In this document: positions 1 through 13,617 of the stretch, piece after piece
How the letters are laid out: each line of letters begins with the position of its first letter
Numbering within the stretch: position 1 is the stretch's first letter
Assembly (NCBI GenBank): GCA_001600415.1
Contig: BCJX01000015.1
Span: 821,303 to 885,302 of the forward strand
Source: Pascua guehoae
Taxonomy: Eukaryota > Basidiomycota > Tremellomycetes > Trichosporonales > Trichosporonaceae
DNA length: 64,000 nt
Reading direction: 5' to 3'
Made by a program: the position numbers and the translations under genes
The notes under the pieces: generated by a model
Databases searched by the model: none
What the model saw: only the letters and a program-made list of their open reading frames with translations
Told to the model about the DNA's origin: nothing

Positions 1-190
1 GTCATACTCATCCTACTGCCCAAAGCGAAACGCCAACATGAATGTACAAACAGCACCACATATGGTCCCAGGGAATGAGGCATGGCCAGAGAGAAGTAAC
101 CGCTAAACTGTTCTTATCCTTCCTCTTCCCCTACCACTACTCCTCTCAACACTTCCTAGTCTCCTTGTAGTGTGTGTAAACCAATCGCGC

Positions 191-1516
191 TCACTCATCA
201 TCGCTGTCGGCCGTCAGGTCGATGACGCCAGGGCCAGTGCCCGAGGTCTCCTTGGCCCGCTTCGCGGTGCCCTGGGCCATGGACTGAGCCCCACGCTTCT
301 TAGAGTTGTTGCCGGTGATGAGGGGCTTCTCATCCTTGATGGCGCTCGGTTTGGGAGTTGGTTTGGCGATCAGGTTGTCCATGCGGTTCGGGTTCGAGAT
401 AATGCCTTGGGCCATCAGGAGGTCACGTGTGCGGTACTAAAGTCAATATTGCTTTCAAGTGAGATGGGGACTGACCGTGATGTTGACTTCATATGTAGGG
501 CCGGGGATGACAGTGCTGGCATACCTCACAGTAGGGGTCCATGCGTGAGCGATCGCCCCGCCGCTGTTACTGCCAGTTTCTTGTTGTTGTTGTCACTCTT
601 GTGACTTGCACGTTGGTTAACAATGCTCACCCAATGTAGTGGCATTGGAGGCCTTTCTTGGACTTCTCGTTCAGAATGCCCTTGGCGGGGGAAGGGAGGC
701 GAGGCAACGACAGAATGTTGGTAGGGCGGAACTCGGCGCGAGTAAGACGGAGAGTGATGACGCCCATGTTCTTCGCTGCTTCAGGACCAAGCACAGGACC
801 ATCCTCAGTCAGTTGCTGAAGGAGTTAGCCGTCAGAGACTGGGAGTGAAAGGACTATACTTACCAGCTTGCAGAACTTAAGATTGCGGTTGACTACGATG
901 CCGTCTTGCATGTCCTGCATATGCTGCACCCGGAGCGGATAATCGCGGTAGAATGCAAGACTGGTAATGGCCCTGCCATCGACGTCAACCTCGACGATGG
1001 CATGAAAAGACAGAGGAGGACGACAGGCGACGATTGCAAACTCCTGGGAGGATGATCAGGGGGAAATTGCCAAGCCCAACCGGGCAATCTCGACCAAGGA
1101 AGACGTGAGGTTACTTACCTGTTCATTCTCGCACTCAATAAAGAAGGTGATCTTCCCGGAAGACGTAACCGTAGGACGCACATGGACAATCTCGTGCTCA
1201 GCTGCGCAGTGTCAGCGGATGCGATTGTCCTGGATTATCAAAGAGGATGGCATAGCATGGTTTTGGGAGGGAGTGAAATGTGCCGTGCAGGATGTGGGGA
1301 CGCAACGGACGACGTACGGAGACGGTTGCCCTGCGTGTCCTCGAGGAAGATCTGCGTGTCAGAGCTGCACACCGATACCGCGAGGAATGTTAATATATGT
1401 GTGGGTGTGGTAAATATGATGGTCGGTGGATGTGGACCATGCATGGTGGGTGATGGGTGGCAAGTGATGTGGATACTTACCTCCCATCCACCCCAGTAAC
1501 CGGAGTCGATCTTCAT
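191..1516 (-). CDS. DUF7918-like domain protein with C-terminal SIM-like tail
   Basis: Seven exons can be joined in frame (1481-1516, 1318-1351, 1119-1201, 864-1043, 631-803, 476-524, 191-436), giving 266 aa. The N-terminal ~190 residues read like the fungal DUF7918 fold: a GYWGGWE start, the stretch ITFFIECENEQ, EVDVDGRAITSLAFYRDYP, and a late KGLQCHYIG before YEVNITYRTRDLL. The function of that family is not known to me. The remaining ~70 residues are Lys/Pro/Ser-rich with KKRG and AKRAK basic patches (possible nuclear localisation). The last residues are VIDLTADSDDE, which match a canonical SUMO-interacting motif (hydrophobic core followed by an acidic stretch). I infer a nuclear protein that may bind SUMO. 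The start at 1516 follows from the domain beginning there; an upstream exon cannot be excluded. The acceptor of exon 2 is the least certain join, because the nearer AG would create a stop. Confidence 0.72.
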
Positions 1517-2733
1517 GATTAATGAGCTTGGTGCGGGTAAAGTAGGGGAGAATGTCGAGTGTGATTGCCGAGTCTGAGCAGATGGAGATTGAGGCTTGGG
1601 AGGTGGTGTGTTGGTAAAAGAGGAAGTGAGTGATTGAGTGAAAGAGAAGAGGAAGATGAAGAGTAAAACGAGAGAATGACCAAGTGCAAACAAAGGAAGG
1701 TGTGCGGGGAAAGGAAGCAAGGAAAGGAAAGGAAGGGCTCTGTCTGGCTCTGGTCATGTGTGCGCGGGTGGGTGGCTGGGGAGAGAGACCGATTCTTTGT
1801 ATGCGTGTGTGCGTGTGTGCGTGTGGGCGGCACTTAAAACTAGAATGGAATCCTGCGATCCTACCAACATGCGCCCATGCATGACTTGCTCTCTAGCTCT
1901 CACGAGGTCGTCAGTGATTCCATACCCCAACCAACTTGACCCACTGTAAGCATGTAAGACTGTATGCATGTAAGATCAACCGTGGGCGTCGTCAAAGTCT
2001 ACACGACTTCTGTACAGTGTTTCAGTATACCCACAGTGCGCACACTGGGTGGTGAGTGCAGGTGTTTGTACACTAGTGTGCTTGTTTGAGCATCCAAACG
2101 GTCGGCCCCCACGAGTGCCATCCTTATCACCTGTGCACGAGCGTACCTGTGTACCTGCACTTTGTTCAAGCTGCAAACAAGTTGCTGGTTGTGCAAGCTG
2201 TGACCTGATGACTGTCAAGCATGTCAAGCCGCTGTTGCGCACGGGTCCCCATAAACAGTTCCTCCGGAACACCACGCGTCATTTCACAGATGAAACAGGT
2301 GCACAAGCACACACTTTCGCGTCTGGAATCATCGCCGAAGGCCCGACGTGTTCATTCTAGCGAGCCTAACAATGCAGCACGTTCATGATACACGTATGGT
2401 GCTCCGATCCATGTGTACGAGCGTAAAATATGGGGAGAAAAACACCAGACACCAAACCTTGCTGGTGAAGAGTGGTGGAGTGAAAGATATAGTCAGGACT
2501 CGAAATGACGCCCGATTGGGGGGTCGCCTGCTCTCCTCCATCTTCACAGAGCTACTCACCCCTTACTGAGTCAAGCGACGAAGCTCTTGATGGGAGGGGT
2601 TTGCAAATGCTCTGACGCAGACCCACGACTTCCTAGCTGACGGCTCATATTCCGCTACTCTGCAGAGGTAAAAGGTTGGCACAGGGGTGACAGGAGACAG
2701 GAAGCAGCCAGTGGTCCAAAAATCAAAAAAGAA
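1517..2733. other. Intergenic region with no recognisable gene
   Basis: This 1.2 kb stretch separates the start of the DUF7918-like gene from the tRNA-Glu gene. It holds a TG/GT-rich low-complexity patch around 1755-1830 (alternating gtgtgtgcg units) and otherwise unremarkable sequence. Open frames here are short, overlapping on both strands, and show no domain-like composition. The first ~250 bases are presumably promoter and 5' UTR of the gene on the minus strand. Confidence 0.6.
2725..2730 (-). terminator. RNA polymerase III terminator of tRNA-Glu
   Basis: On the minus strand a run of six T lies four bases after the tRNA discriminator base, and a second T-run follows a few bases on. This is the expected Pol III stop signal. 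Confidence 0.8.
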
Positions 2734-2832
2734 TTCTCCGCCAGGGAGTCGAACCCTGCTCTATCGCGATCTTTCAATTGAAAGGTCTCTCTAATTGAGA
2801 GGCGATTATACTAACCGATATACTAGCGAAGA
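2734..2832 (-). tRNA. tRNA-Glu (CTC anticodon) with a 27-base intron
   Basis: The minus strand folds as a tRNA. The acceptor stem TCTTCGC pairs with GCGGAGA. The D arm has GG in its loop. The anticodon stem ATCGC pairs with GCGAT. The T arm is CAGGG-TTCGACT-CCCTG, and the discriminator is A. The anticodon loop starts C-T-CTC-A, so the anticodon is CTC (glutamate). The loop contains 34 bases instead of 7, implying a 27-base intron at the usual place just 3' of the anticodon. Total length is 99 bases. It lies head-to-head with DPH5, 161 bases away. Confidence 0.9.
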
Positions 2833-2993
2833 TATTTACTTGTTATACAGGTATGTTGTTCCGCCCATTATGAACTCCAGATGGGTGACCCATCGCGTGC
2901 CTGGTCGAGATTTTCTGAATGTGACGACGGTCAACGCTCGCTGTCATGATCTGAGCGTCCAGCAACAACGGTTTGACAACAACCACATCCACC

Positions 2994-4704
2994 ATGCTCT
3001 ACGTTATCGGTCTGGGGCTCAGCGACGAGAAGGACATTACTGTCAAGGGGCTGGAGGTGTGTTATTCTGTTTCCAGCGCTTCACTTTGCACCAACAGTCC
3101 CAAGGTCTTGTACATGGGGCTGTTGTTGTGGACGAAGTTGTCAGTACTGATCCTTGCAGGCGGTGAAGAAATGTACGCGCGTGTACCTCGAGGCGTACAC
3201 GTCGATCCTGATGGTCGAGAAGGAGAAGCTTGTGAGTTTGGAGTGAAGGCGGGGCGGACGTGAGCGCGTGGCGAATGTGTGTGGGTCAAGAAGGAAACGT
3301 TCGCTTGATGGCTATGAAACGCGTGCCGTGCGCAGCACGGGGTATCATGTCGCGGACGCCAGCCGTCGTGGAGCAGGCAACAAAGGGAGAAGCGGGAGAC
3401 AGAGTCTCCAAACCGACGAGACATCATTAACACGCCCAGGAAGAGTTCTACGGACGGCCAATTATCACCGCCACGCGCGAGACGGTCGAGCTGGAGAGCG
3501 ACGAGATCCTGCGTGACGCAGACAAGGAGGACGTTGCGTTCCTCGTCGTCGGCGACCCGCTTGGGTGAGTGGGGATTCTGGCTACTTTGCACTGTGCAGA
3601 GTATATTGCCCTTACTGCCTGCGTTCGGTGCATGGGGGGCTCAGTGCTGAGCTGTAACCTGTAACTCGCCTGTGATCGCCCCGAGCGTATCCACCATTGC
3701 CTGCCAGAGCGTCATATCCACCACCCCGAGCCTCATTAACCCCAGTGCGACGACCCACACCGACCTCCTCCTCCGCGCCTCATCGCGCGGCATCCCCACG
3801 CAGACGATCCACAATGCGTCCATCATGACCGCGCTCGGCAGCACGGGCCTGCAGATGTACAACTTTGGGCAGGCTGTGTCCCTGCCGTTCTACACGGCGA
3901 CGTGGACGCCCGACAGCTGGTACGACCGTCTTGTGGAGAACTTGCGGTACGGGATGCACACGCTCGTCCTCCTCGACATCAAGGTGCGCGAGCAGAGCGA
4001 GGAGAACATGGCTAGGTGAGTGAATGTCGGTGCCGTGAGGTGGTTCGGGATGGGGCAAATGAGGACGGGGCGAGTTGGAGGGGGCGACGACTAGGCTGTG
4101 CGTTTGTGGACTATTCCGAGTCCAGATAGGGCCGGGCGACGGTGAGAGTGTGGGTTTGCGGGCGTGGAGGCTGCTGAGGACGAGCGAGAGTCTGCCTCGG
4201 CTCAGCCACGAATGGTCGAGGACACGAACCGCCCTGCGGAGCTATGAAGACAACTGTGCCATGCTGACACCCAGGGGCCGCCTGATCTACGAGCCGCCAC
4301 GCTTCATGAACCCCTACCAGGCCTTCCAGCAGATTCTCCTGACGGAGAACAAGCGCCACCCGGCCGAGGGCGCCGCCGCGGCCGCCGACAGCGACGACGA
4401 GGACGAGGCGCAGGCCACGCCCGACGCGGGCCCATCACTGTGTGTCCCCGAGCGCACGCTGGCCATGTCGCTCTCGCGCATCGGCACGTCGACGCAGCGC
4501 ATCATTGCCGGCACGCTCGCCGAGCTCGCGTCCCTCGACGAAGAGGAGTTTGGCGGGCCGCTCCACTCGGTCGTCATTGTGGGCAAGCGCATCCACCCGC
4601 TCGAACTCGAGTTTGCCGGCCGGTGGTGCGTCGGCGGCGAGGAGGGGCAGTGGTGGAAGGTCGCGAAGGAGGTGTATGGGTGTGAGCGCGAGACGTTTGA
4701 GTAG
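2994..4704 (+). CDS. DPH5: Diphthine methyl ester synthase
   Basis: Five exons (2994-3056, 3160-3231, 3440-3564, 3746-4015, 4275-4704) give 319 aa. Dph5 is an S-adenosylmethionine-dependent methyltransferase that methylates the diphthamide precursor on elongation factor 2. Family landmarks visible are the MLYVIGLGL start, [15 protein letters not shown] with the SAM-binding GDP loop, and [33 protein letters not shown] and a C-terminal [15 protein letters not shown] also fit. The protein is slightly longer than typical (~285-300 aa) because of an Ala- and Asp/Glu-rich insert at about residues 205-225 (DSDDEDE). All splice joins restore the conserved reading frame. The start at the first ATG matches the invariant N-terminus of the family. 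Confidence 0.96.
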
Positions 4705-4982
4705 AGCTCGAGGAGATGTAGGGGATGCGGCGTTGGGTGGTACGGTGGATTCTTGGGCTGGGGCACTAATCAGCCGGGGCGCTGAGTGCTACAGCTGGAT
4801 TTGTCTGTAGCTTCAGCTTCACTGCAGTTGGATTCTTTGGAGAGCGTTAGGATGGTCTGGACACACTACACCGGGCTATCAATGCCACCCTCCTCTGTCG
4901 CAAACTACAACACAGCCATTCCAGAATCACATTCATCTTTTCTAACAGCTCAATTATCATGGCCACGCCGTTCCCCACCCCA

Positions 4983-7216
4983 CTACTCTTGACCATTCAC
5001 GCCCTCGGCGAGACACTCGCCAAACGCCCGGTCCATGATGGCGATACCCTCCCGAATCTCGTCGTCGGTGATTGTAAGCGGCGGCGCGATGCGGAACGTG
5101 CCGCCCATGCCCCGGAGCTGGACGACGTTGCAGCTGAGCCCGAGCTCCATGCAGCGCGACGAGATGCGGGTCCCGAGCGCGTCGGCGGGGGTTCTCGCGG
5201 CGTCGTCGAGGATGACCTCGATGCCCTGCATGAGGCCGCGGCCGCGGACGTCGCCGATGTTGGGGTACTTTTTCTGAAGCTGCGGGTGTGAGCTTTGGGT
5301 CGGTTCGTGGAGCTTGGACGCTATGGGCCATGCTGGGGCGGGAGTGCTAATATCTCATCATTCTCCTAGGGCCCATTCTGTTGCCTGTTATCCGGTGTAG
5401 ACAAGGGGTACTGATACCTCACTATCATCCCGTCCCTTCCTTCTGCTGGCTACATTCCTTCATCCCCGGGAGGGCTGAAACCACACGCTGGACTCACCCC
5501 AAGCAGGCCCTCGCGCAAAATGTCGCCCTTGCGCCTCGCTTCCGCGGCGAGACCGTCCCGCGCGACAATCTCGCACACCTTTGCGCCAACGGCACACACG
5601 AGGGGGTCATTGAGGTGTGTGGTATAGTAAAAGAACCCGCGCTTGTGGCAGACGTTTTCGATCGCCTCGGTCGTGATCGTAGCGCCGAGGGGCAAGCCCG
5701 CGCCGAGCGTCTTGGACAGGGTAAGAATATCGGGCACGACGCCCTCGTGCTCAAACGCAAACATGTCGCCTGTACGCGCCATGCCCGTCTGCGCCTCGTC
5801 GACGATGAGGAGCATGCCCCGCCGCTCGCAGTGCGCCTTGAGCGCCTTGAGGTATCCGGGCGGCAGCGTAATGATGCCCCCAGTCGACACGATGGGCTCG
5901 ACAATGCACGCCGCCAACGCACCCGTGCTCTGCCGGTCAATCAGGTCCCAGCCGTAGTTGAGCTCGGTCTCCCAGTCGTAGCTCCCGTCCGCGTGCCGGA
6001 ACGGCGAGCGGTACGCGTACGGTACCGGCAGCGTGTAGTTGCCTGGTAACTGGGGGCCGTAGCCGCGCCGGCCGACCGAGAAAGTGGCGGCGCCGGACCC
6101 GTGGGTCATGCCGTCTGGGTGTGAGCGGAACACGAGCGGGGAGGCTGAAAGAGAAGAGGGGGGGGGGGGAGGGAGTGGAAATGAAAGGAATGGGAAGGGA
6201 CGAAGAGGTCGAGACGAAGGGCGAGGGATAGTCACTCCAATGGAAGGAATGGAACCTCCTAAGAAAGAAGCTGTCCTGGCGAAGACGGAGGGGTAGTCAA
6301 GGGGTAGTCACTCCACTCCAACTCAAGCCTCATGAACGCGCCACAACCCCGACTTTTCACTCACGATACGAAGCACTCAACGACACCACCTCGTACCCGC
6401 CCGTATACATTTTGGCCATCTTGAGCGCGCACTCGTTTGTCTCCGAGCCCGTGCTGAGAAAGATGCACTTGTTGAGCTCGGGCGGCAGGAGAGCCGTGAG
6501 CGCCTCGGCGAGGTCGACGACGGGGTCGGTCACCATGGCCGAAAAGACGTGGTCGAGGTTGGCCATGTACTGGTTGACGACGGCGCAGATTTCCGGGTGG
6601 CCGCTGGGGGTTAGCGGGGTGGGCGAGTGGGGTCGGGGGTGGGGGTGGGGTTGGGGTTGGGCGGGGGGTTAGGTGGGAGGGGTGGTTTGGTGGGCGCGTG
6701 GGGTTGGGATGGGGCTGGGGTTGGGGTCGGGGTGTGGGGGACAGAGGGGGAGGGGGTCCTGTCGAGCGCAAGGAAAACTAGCCAGCTCCCAAAGCGATAA
6801 GTAAGAGCCCCGTACATATACGACATATCTCATCGTCGTAACCCGACTCACTGCCCAAGCACAGACGACATCTGTCCCGACGTCCAGTCCAGGATCCGGC
6901 GGCCATCCACGTCCTGTTCCGTCAGCCACTACAGTCCTCCACCACCACCACCACCACACCGACACCACCACCACCACACCGACACCGCCACCACCACGAC
7001 CACCACACCCACTACACCGACACCACCACTACACCGACACCACCACCGACACTACACCGACACCCGCACGCCAGTACGCACCCACATAACCGTGCCCTTG
7101 GCATTAACGACCCGTACCGGACTCCACGTCCCCCCATACCGAATCAGGCGGCTGTGTGCCGTCTTCCAAAAATCGCCCTCGGCGCGGGTGGGCTGGAGCG
7201 TCTCGTCGATTGTCAT
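4983..7216 (-). CDS. Class III aminotransferase, 2,2-dialkylglycine decarboxylase-like
   Basis: Five exons (7082-7216, 6852-6913, 6365-6603, 5498-6114, 4983-5279) encode 449 aa. The order and spacing match PLP-dependent 2,2-dialkylglycine decarboxylase/class III aminotransferases. LDWTSGQMSSVLGHGHPEI is near residues 50-70, LSTGSETNECALKMAK near 115-130, and HGMTHGSGAATFSVGRRG at 146-163. The PLP-binding aspartate falls in DEAQTG (about Asp251) and the Schiff-base lysine in LTLSKTLGAG (about Lys280). GDVRGRGLMQGIEV and MGGTFRIAPPLT close the fold. Such enzymes decarboxylate dialkylglycines and transaminate the product. Substrate choice cannot be fixed from sequence, so 4-aminobutyrate or ornithine transaminase activity remains an alternative. 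Introns 1 and 2 carry low-complexity repeats. No pathway partners are adjacent. Confidence 0.88.
6604..6745. repeat. G/T-rich low-complexity tract in an intron
   Basis: This lies inside the second intron of the aminotransferase gene. The plus strand has many runs of GGG separated by one to four bases (gggttgggg, ggggtcgggg). It could form G-quadruplexes on the plus strand, which is the template strand of this gene. Confidence 0.7.
6938..7066. repeat. CAC-rich imperfect tandem repeat in intron 1
   Basis: Short units of (CCA)n alternate with CACACCGACACC through about 130 bases of intron 1 of the aminotransferase gene. On the coding strand this is a GTG/TGG-rich tract. Confidence 0.75.
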
Positions 7217-7898
7217 GACAAGTATTCGCAATCGAGCTGGCTGGGGATCAGGACGGGAATGTAGACCAGTGTGGCTGCTGAAGTCTGGGGGCAGGGGGAC
7301 CTCATGCGTGCCTCTTATATCCCACAGCATGCTCCATCAACGACGACGCGGGGAGCGAAAATAGGTCACTGGTGAGAGAGTTGCCCGCTGTTGCCCGCGG
7401 CTTGCCCGAGATCGGGCAACTTGCCCGCAGTCCGCCCTGCCCACTCGCTTGCATGCTTGTCGCTTGCCATTCCCACAGGATTTAGGCAAGCGCTGGCATT
7501 GCATGTTAGCGAGATCGGGCGGTCGTGCAGGAAACGCATCAGGCCAGGCCGGGCCGGGGCTCGGCTCGTATCGCGGCGTGGTTTGCCTGATAACGCGGCG
7601 TCGGGCAGGTTGCCCGTTGGGCGTCTGACAGATAGGCGGGCTGGGTGCCGAGTACCGATAGGACGCCCCAGAGGTGGGCGGGCAAGTGCGAGGCTGACGC
7701 CAGATGTGGAGAAGCACTCGAGCTTGTGTGCAACAAGACTGAGTCGTTTAGACTGTGGTGACGGTTAATCGCTCGCATTTGATGCAACCAGAGGGTGTAG
7801 GTGCTTCACCAACCACCCCGTCCCCTCAACCCACACCGTGTCTAGTATCTCACATTCGCCGCTCCTACTACCATAACGTTAAATACACGAAACTAAGT
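7217..7898. other. Intergenic region, promoter side of the aminotransferase
   Basis: This is the 5' flank of the aminotransferase gene and the 3' flank of MCM3, both on the minus strand. No gene is recognised. Its notable content is the cluster of TTGCCCG heptamers listed separately. Confidence 0.6.
7381..7427. promoter_or_regulatory. Cluster of TTGCCCG heptamers with an inverted repeat
   Basis: TTGCCCG occurs at 7381, 7391, 7402 and 7421 on the plus strand and as CGGGCAA at 7413, with another copy near 7609. The pair at 7402-7419 forms a perfect inverted repeat: 7-base arms around AGAT. It lies 165-210 bases upstream of the aminotransferase start. A role as a transcription-factor site is inference. 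Confidence 0.4.
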
Positions 7899-10601
<2,703 letters not shown>

Positions 10602-11085
10602 GGTGGGTGGGTGATGTCTGGGATGTTTGTTGGGAGGGAGGAGAACAAACAAAGAGAGATGAAAGAAAGAGGGAGGGCTAGGTGACGCGTCAAAGCGCAG
10701 ATTCAGGGACAGGCTAGTCTGTGCGACGCGTCTGTTGGACAATCCTCTTCATGTACACTCAGGGACAAGACGCGCCACAAAATCAAAAAAAAGACACGTC
10801 AGGAAATGGTGGACATGATTATTCTGATTCCGTGTTTGGCTCCGTTCTGAATTGTGGGCCCCGGACTGGTCCGAACAAGTCGGTCGGTCAGTGAGGGCCT
10901 GGCCGCCAGCTGTTTCTGGAGTGTTCCTCGCCGGGTCGAGCAGCGTCATCGTCATCATTGTCAGTTCACATCTTCCTCGACATTTGTTTGGCAAACTAGA
11001 ACTCCCCCGTTTCTGTCTTCCCTCTTCAACTCTTCTTCTTTTCCGCCACTCGAAACTGTACCACCAGTAATCCACTGCCAGCATA
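10602..11085. other. Divergent MCM3/STI1 promoter region
   Basis: The 484 bases between two divergent start codons hold no gene. The MCM3 side contains two ACGCGT hexamers (listed separately). The STI1 side is pyrimidine-rich just before its start (10990-11060), as expected for a fungal 5' UTR. I see no unambiguous heat-shock element array for STI1. Confidence 0.7.
10685..10731. promoter_or_regulatory. Two MCB (ACGCGT) elements upstream of MCM3
   Basis: ACGCGT, the palindromic MluI cell-cycle box bound by MBF (Mbp1/Swi6-type) in yeasts, occurs at 10685-10690 and 10726-10731. These lie 84 and 125 bases upstream of the MCM3 start and 41 bases apart. MCM genes are classic G1/S MBF targets, so position and content agree. 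Use of this box in this fungus is inference. Confidence 0.6.
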
Positions 11086-13110
11086 ATGTCGACGGTGGGT
11101 GTCCGTAAACGGCTGATATCCTCGCACCCATACTGACCCCAGGCCGACGAGCTCAAGGCACAGGCCAACAAGGCCTTCTCCGCCAAGGACTACCCCACTG
11201 CGACCAAGCTCTACAGCGATGCGATCGCACTCGACCCCTCCAACCACGTTCTCTTCTCGAACCGTTCTGCCGCAAAGGCTGGCGCCCGCGACTACCAGGG
11301 CGCGCTCGAGGACGCCGAGAAGGTGGGTTGAGGCGACCAAGCTTTCAATCTAACCCTCAGTGCATCGAGCTCAACCCCTCATTCTCCAAGGGCTTTGCCC
11401 GCAAGGGCGCCGCCCTCCACGGTCTTCGCGAGTACCCTGAGGCGGTGATGGCGTACCAGGCTGGTCTCGAGGCCGACCCAAACAACGACATTCTCAAGAG
11501 GGGTCTGGCCGAGGTCAAGAAGGTCATGGACTCGGACATGGGCGGTGCGGGCGGCGACATGGGCCTCGGGCAGATGTTCAACGACCCCAACATGATGTCC
11601 AAGCTCCAGAACAACCCCAAGACGCGTGAACTGCTCAAGGACCCCGCGTTTGCTGCCAAGATTGCCCAGCTCCAGGCCAGCGGCGGCAAGATGGATATGC
11701 AGCAAATGTTTGGCGACCCGCGCATGCTCTCGGTCCTCGGTGCCCTCATGGGTGTCGACATTGTGAGTAGGAAATGAACCGAATCCATGGGAAGGGCGGA
11801 CAGGGCTAATTGTGTCTAGGACGCGATGGAGCGCCCCGCGGGTTCCAACGAAATGCCCCCAGGATACACCCAGCAGCAGCCTTCGTCGTCGAGCCCACCC
11901 AGGGCCGCCTCACCGACCAAGGCGCCTTCCCCACCCAAGGCGGCGCCCAAGGAGGAGCCCAAGGAGGACGTTGTCATGGAGGACGACGAGGACACCAAGG
12001 CCAAGAAGGAGGCAGACGAGATCAAGCTCCAGGGCAACGCCGCGTACAAGTCGCGCAAGTTTGACGAGGCCATTGAGCTCTACGAGAAGGCGTGGAAGAC
12101 GTACCCCAAGGACGTCACGTACTTGCTCAACCTCAGCGGTAAGTACAGAGGTCGCGCAACCCATGACGCAAGCTGACGTCGCTAGCCGTCTACTTTGAAA
12201 AGGCCGACTACCAGAAGTGCATTGAGACGTGCGAGAAGGCTGTTGAGGAGGGCCGCGAGCTGCGCGCCGACTACAAGACGTATGCCAAGGCGTACGGCCG
12301 CATCGGCAACGCGTACCGCAAGCAGGACGACCTCGAGAACGCGATCAAGTTTTACTCCAAGTCGCTCACCGAGCACCGCACTGCCGACATTCTGACCAAG
12401 CTGCGCGAGACCGAGAAGGCAAAGGCCGCGGCCGACAAGCAGGCGTACATTGACCCCGCCAAGGCCGAGGCTGCGCGCGAGCAGGGCAACACTGCGTTCA
12501 AGGCGGGCCGCTTTGCCGACGCCGTCAAGGACTACACTGAGGCGATCAAGCGTCTGCCCTCGGACCCCCGTGCCTACAACAACCGCGCGGCCGCATACTC
12601 GAAGCTTCTGGCAATGCCCGAGGCCCTCAAGGACGCCGAGGAGGCCATCAAGATTGACCCCACCTTTGTCAAGGCGTACATTCGCAAGGCGCTCGTGCAG
12701 CAGGCCATGAAGGAGCACACCTCTGCGCTCCAGACCCTCCAGAAGGCCAGCGACGCCGACACGGCCAAGGCGCACACGCGCGAGATTGACCAGAACGTCC
12801 AAAAGGTCATGGCCGAGCTCCAGGCGCAGCGTGCCACCGAGACCGACGAGGAAGCATACGCCCGTGCCATGCGTGATCCCGAGGTCCAGGAGATTATGAG
12901 TATGTCCATTTGTCAAGGTTGCGGCGAGCTGACATCCAGGCGACCCCGTGATGCGCCAGATTCTCGCCGACGCGCAAAACAACCCCCGGGCGCTCATGGA
13001 CCACATGAAGAACCCGATGATCAGCCAAAAGATCCAGACGGTGGGTTACCTTCCTGGTTCGCGTGCTAACCCACCAGCTGATCAACGCGGGCATCATCCG
13101 CACGCGGTAA
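11086..13110 (+). CDS. STI1: Hsp70/Hsp90 organising co-chaperone STI1
   Basis: Seven exons (11086-11094, 11143-11322, 11361-11762, 11820-12138, 12186-12899, 12940-13040, 13078-13110) encode 585 aa. STI1/HOP bridges Hsp70 and Hsp90 for client transfer in the cytosol. Domain order is canonical. TPR1 spans residues 4-110 (ADELKAQANKAFSAKDY). The first DP/STI1 domain has NDPNMMSKLQNNPKTRELL and MFGDPRMLSVL. An acidic linker (EEPKEDVVMEDDED) follows, then TPR2A and TPR2B (AREQGNTAFKAGRF). The C-terminal DP2 ends LINAGIIRTR, the near-invariant STI1 terminus. The first exon carries only three codons (MST), a short leader exon. Confidence 0.97.
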
Positions 13111-13617
13111 ACATGGATATATGGGCTAGCAGTGTCGTGTTCGCATTTATGTATGGCATTTTCTGTGCTCGTTGGGGTCGTCAGAGGCTGCGTAGGGGGG
13201 TGGAGACGGTGGGGTCTGGCTGTTGTCTGCGAGTTTGCCTTTCTCAACGATTGCTTCAGGCGCTTGTCGAATGCCTTCGCATGGAGCGAATAGATAGTGT
13301 GTACGTATTGGAATGCAGTCGCAGGACTATATGATGAACGATTGCAGAAAACGCTTCTGGCAAGCTCTCCCGTAGACCCTGCGATGATAGGCGAAACACA
13401 TTGTATACATCAAAGAAGAATGCACAAAGAGGTTAGGTTACACAGACGCGTACAGACGACGCGAGTTGGCCATGTCTGGCTACACAATAGGGACGGTGGG
13501 CAGGGGTATCTGCATCAGGTAAGCGACTGGGTGCAATAGACAATGGGAATGATCATGGTGTAACGCGAAACATTCGTCTCCAGCCGGACCAGCACGACAA
13601 CGCACTCACCAGACACC
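13111..13617. other. Intergenic region between two convergent genes
   Basis: This is 3' flanking sequence shared by STI1 (+) and the coiled-coil gene (-). No gene, repeat or structured RNA is recognised. Confidence 0.6.
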
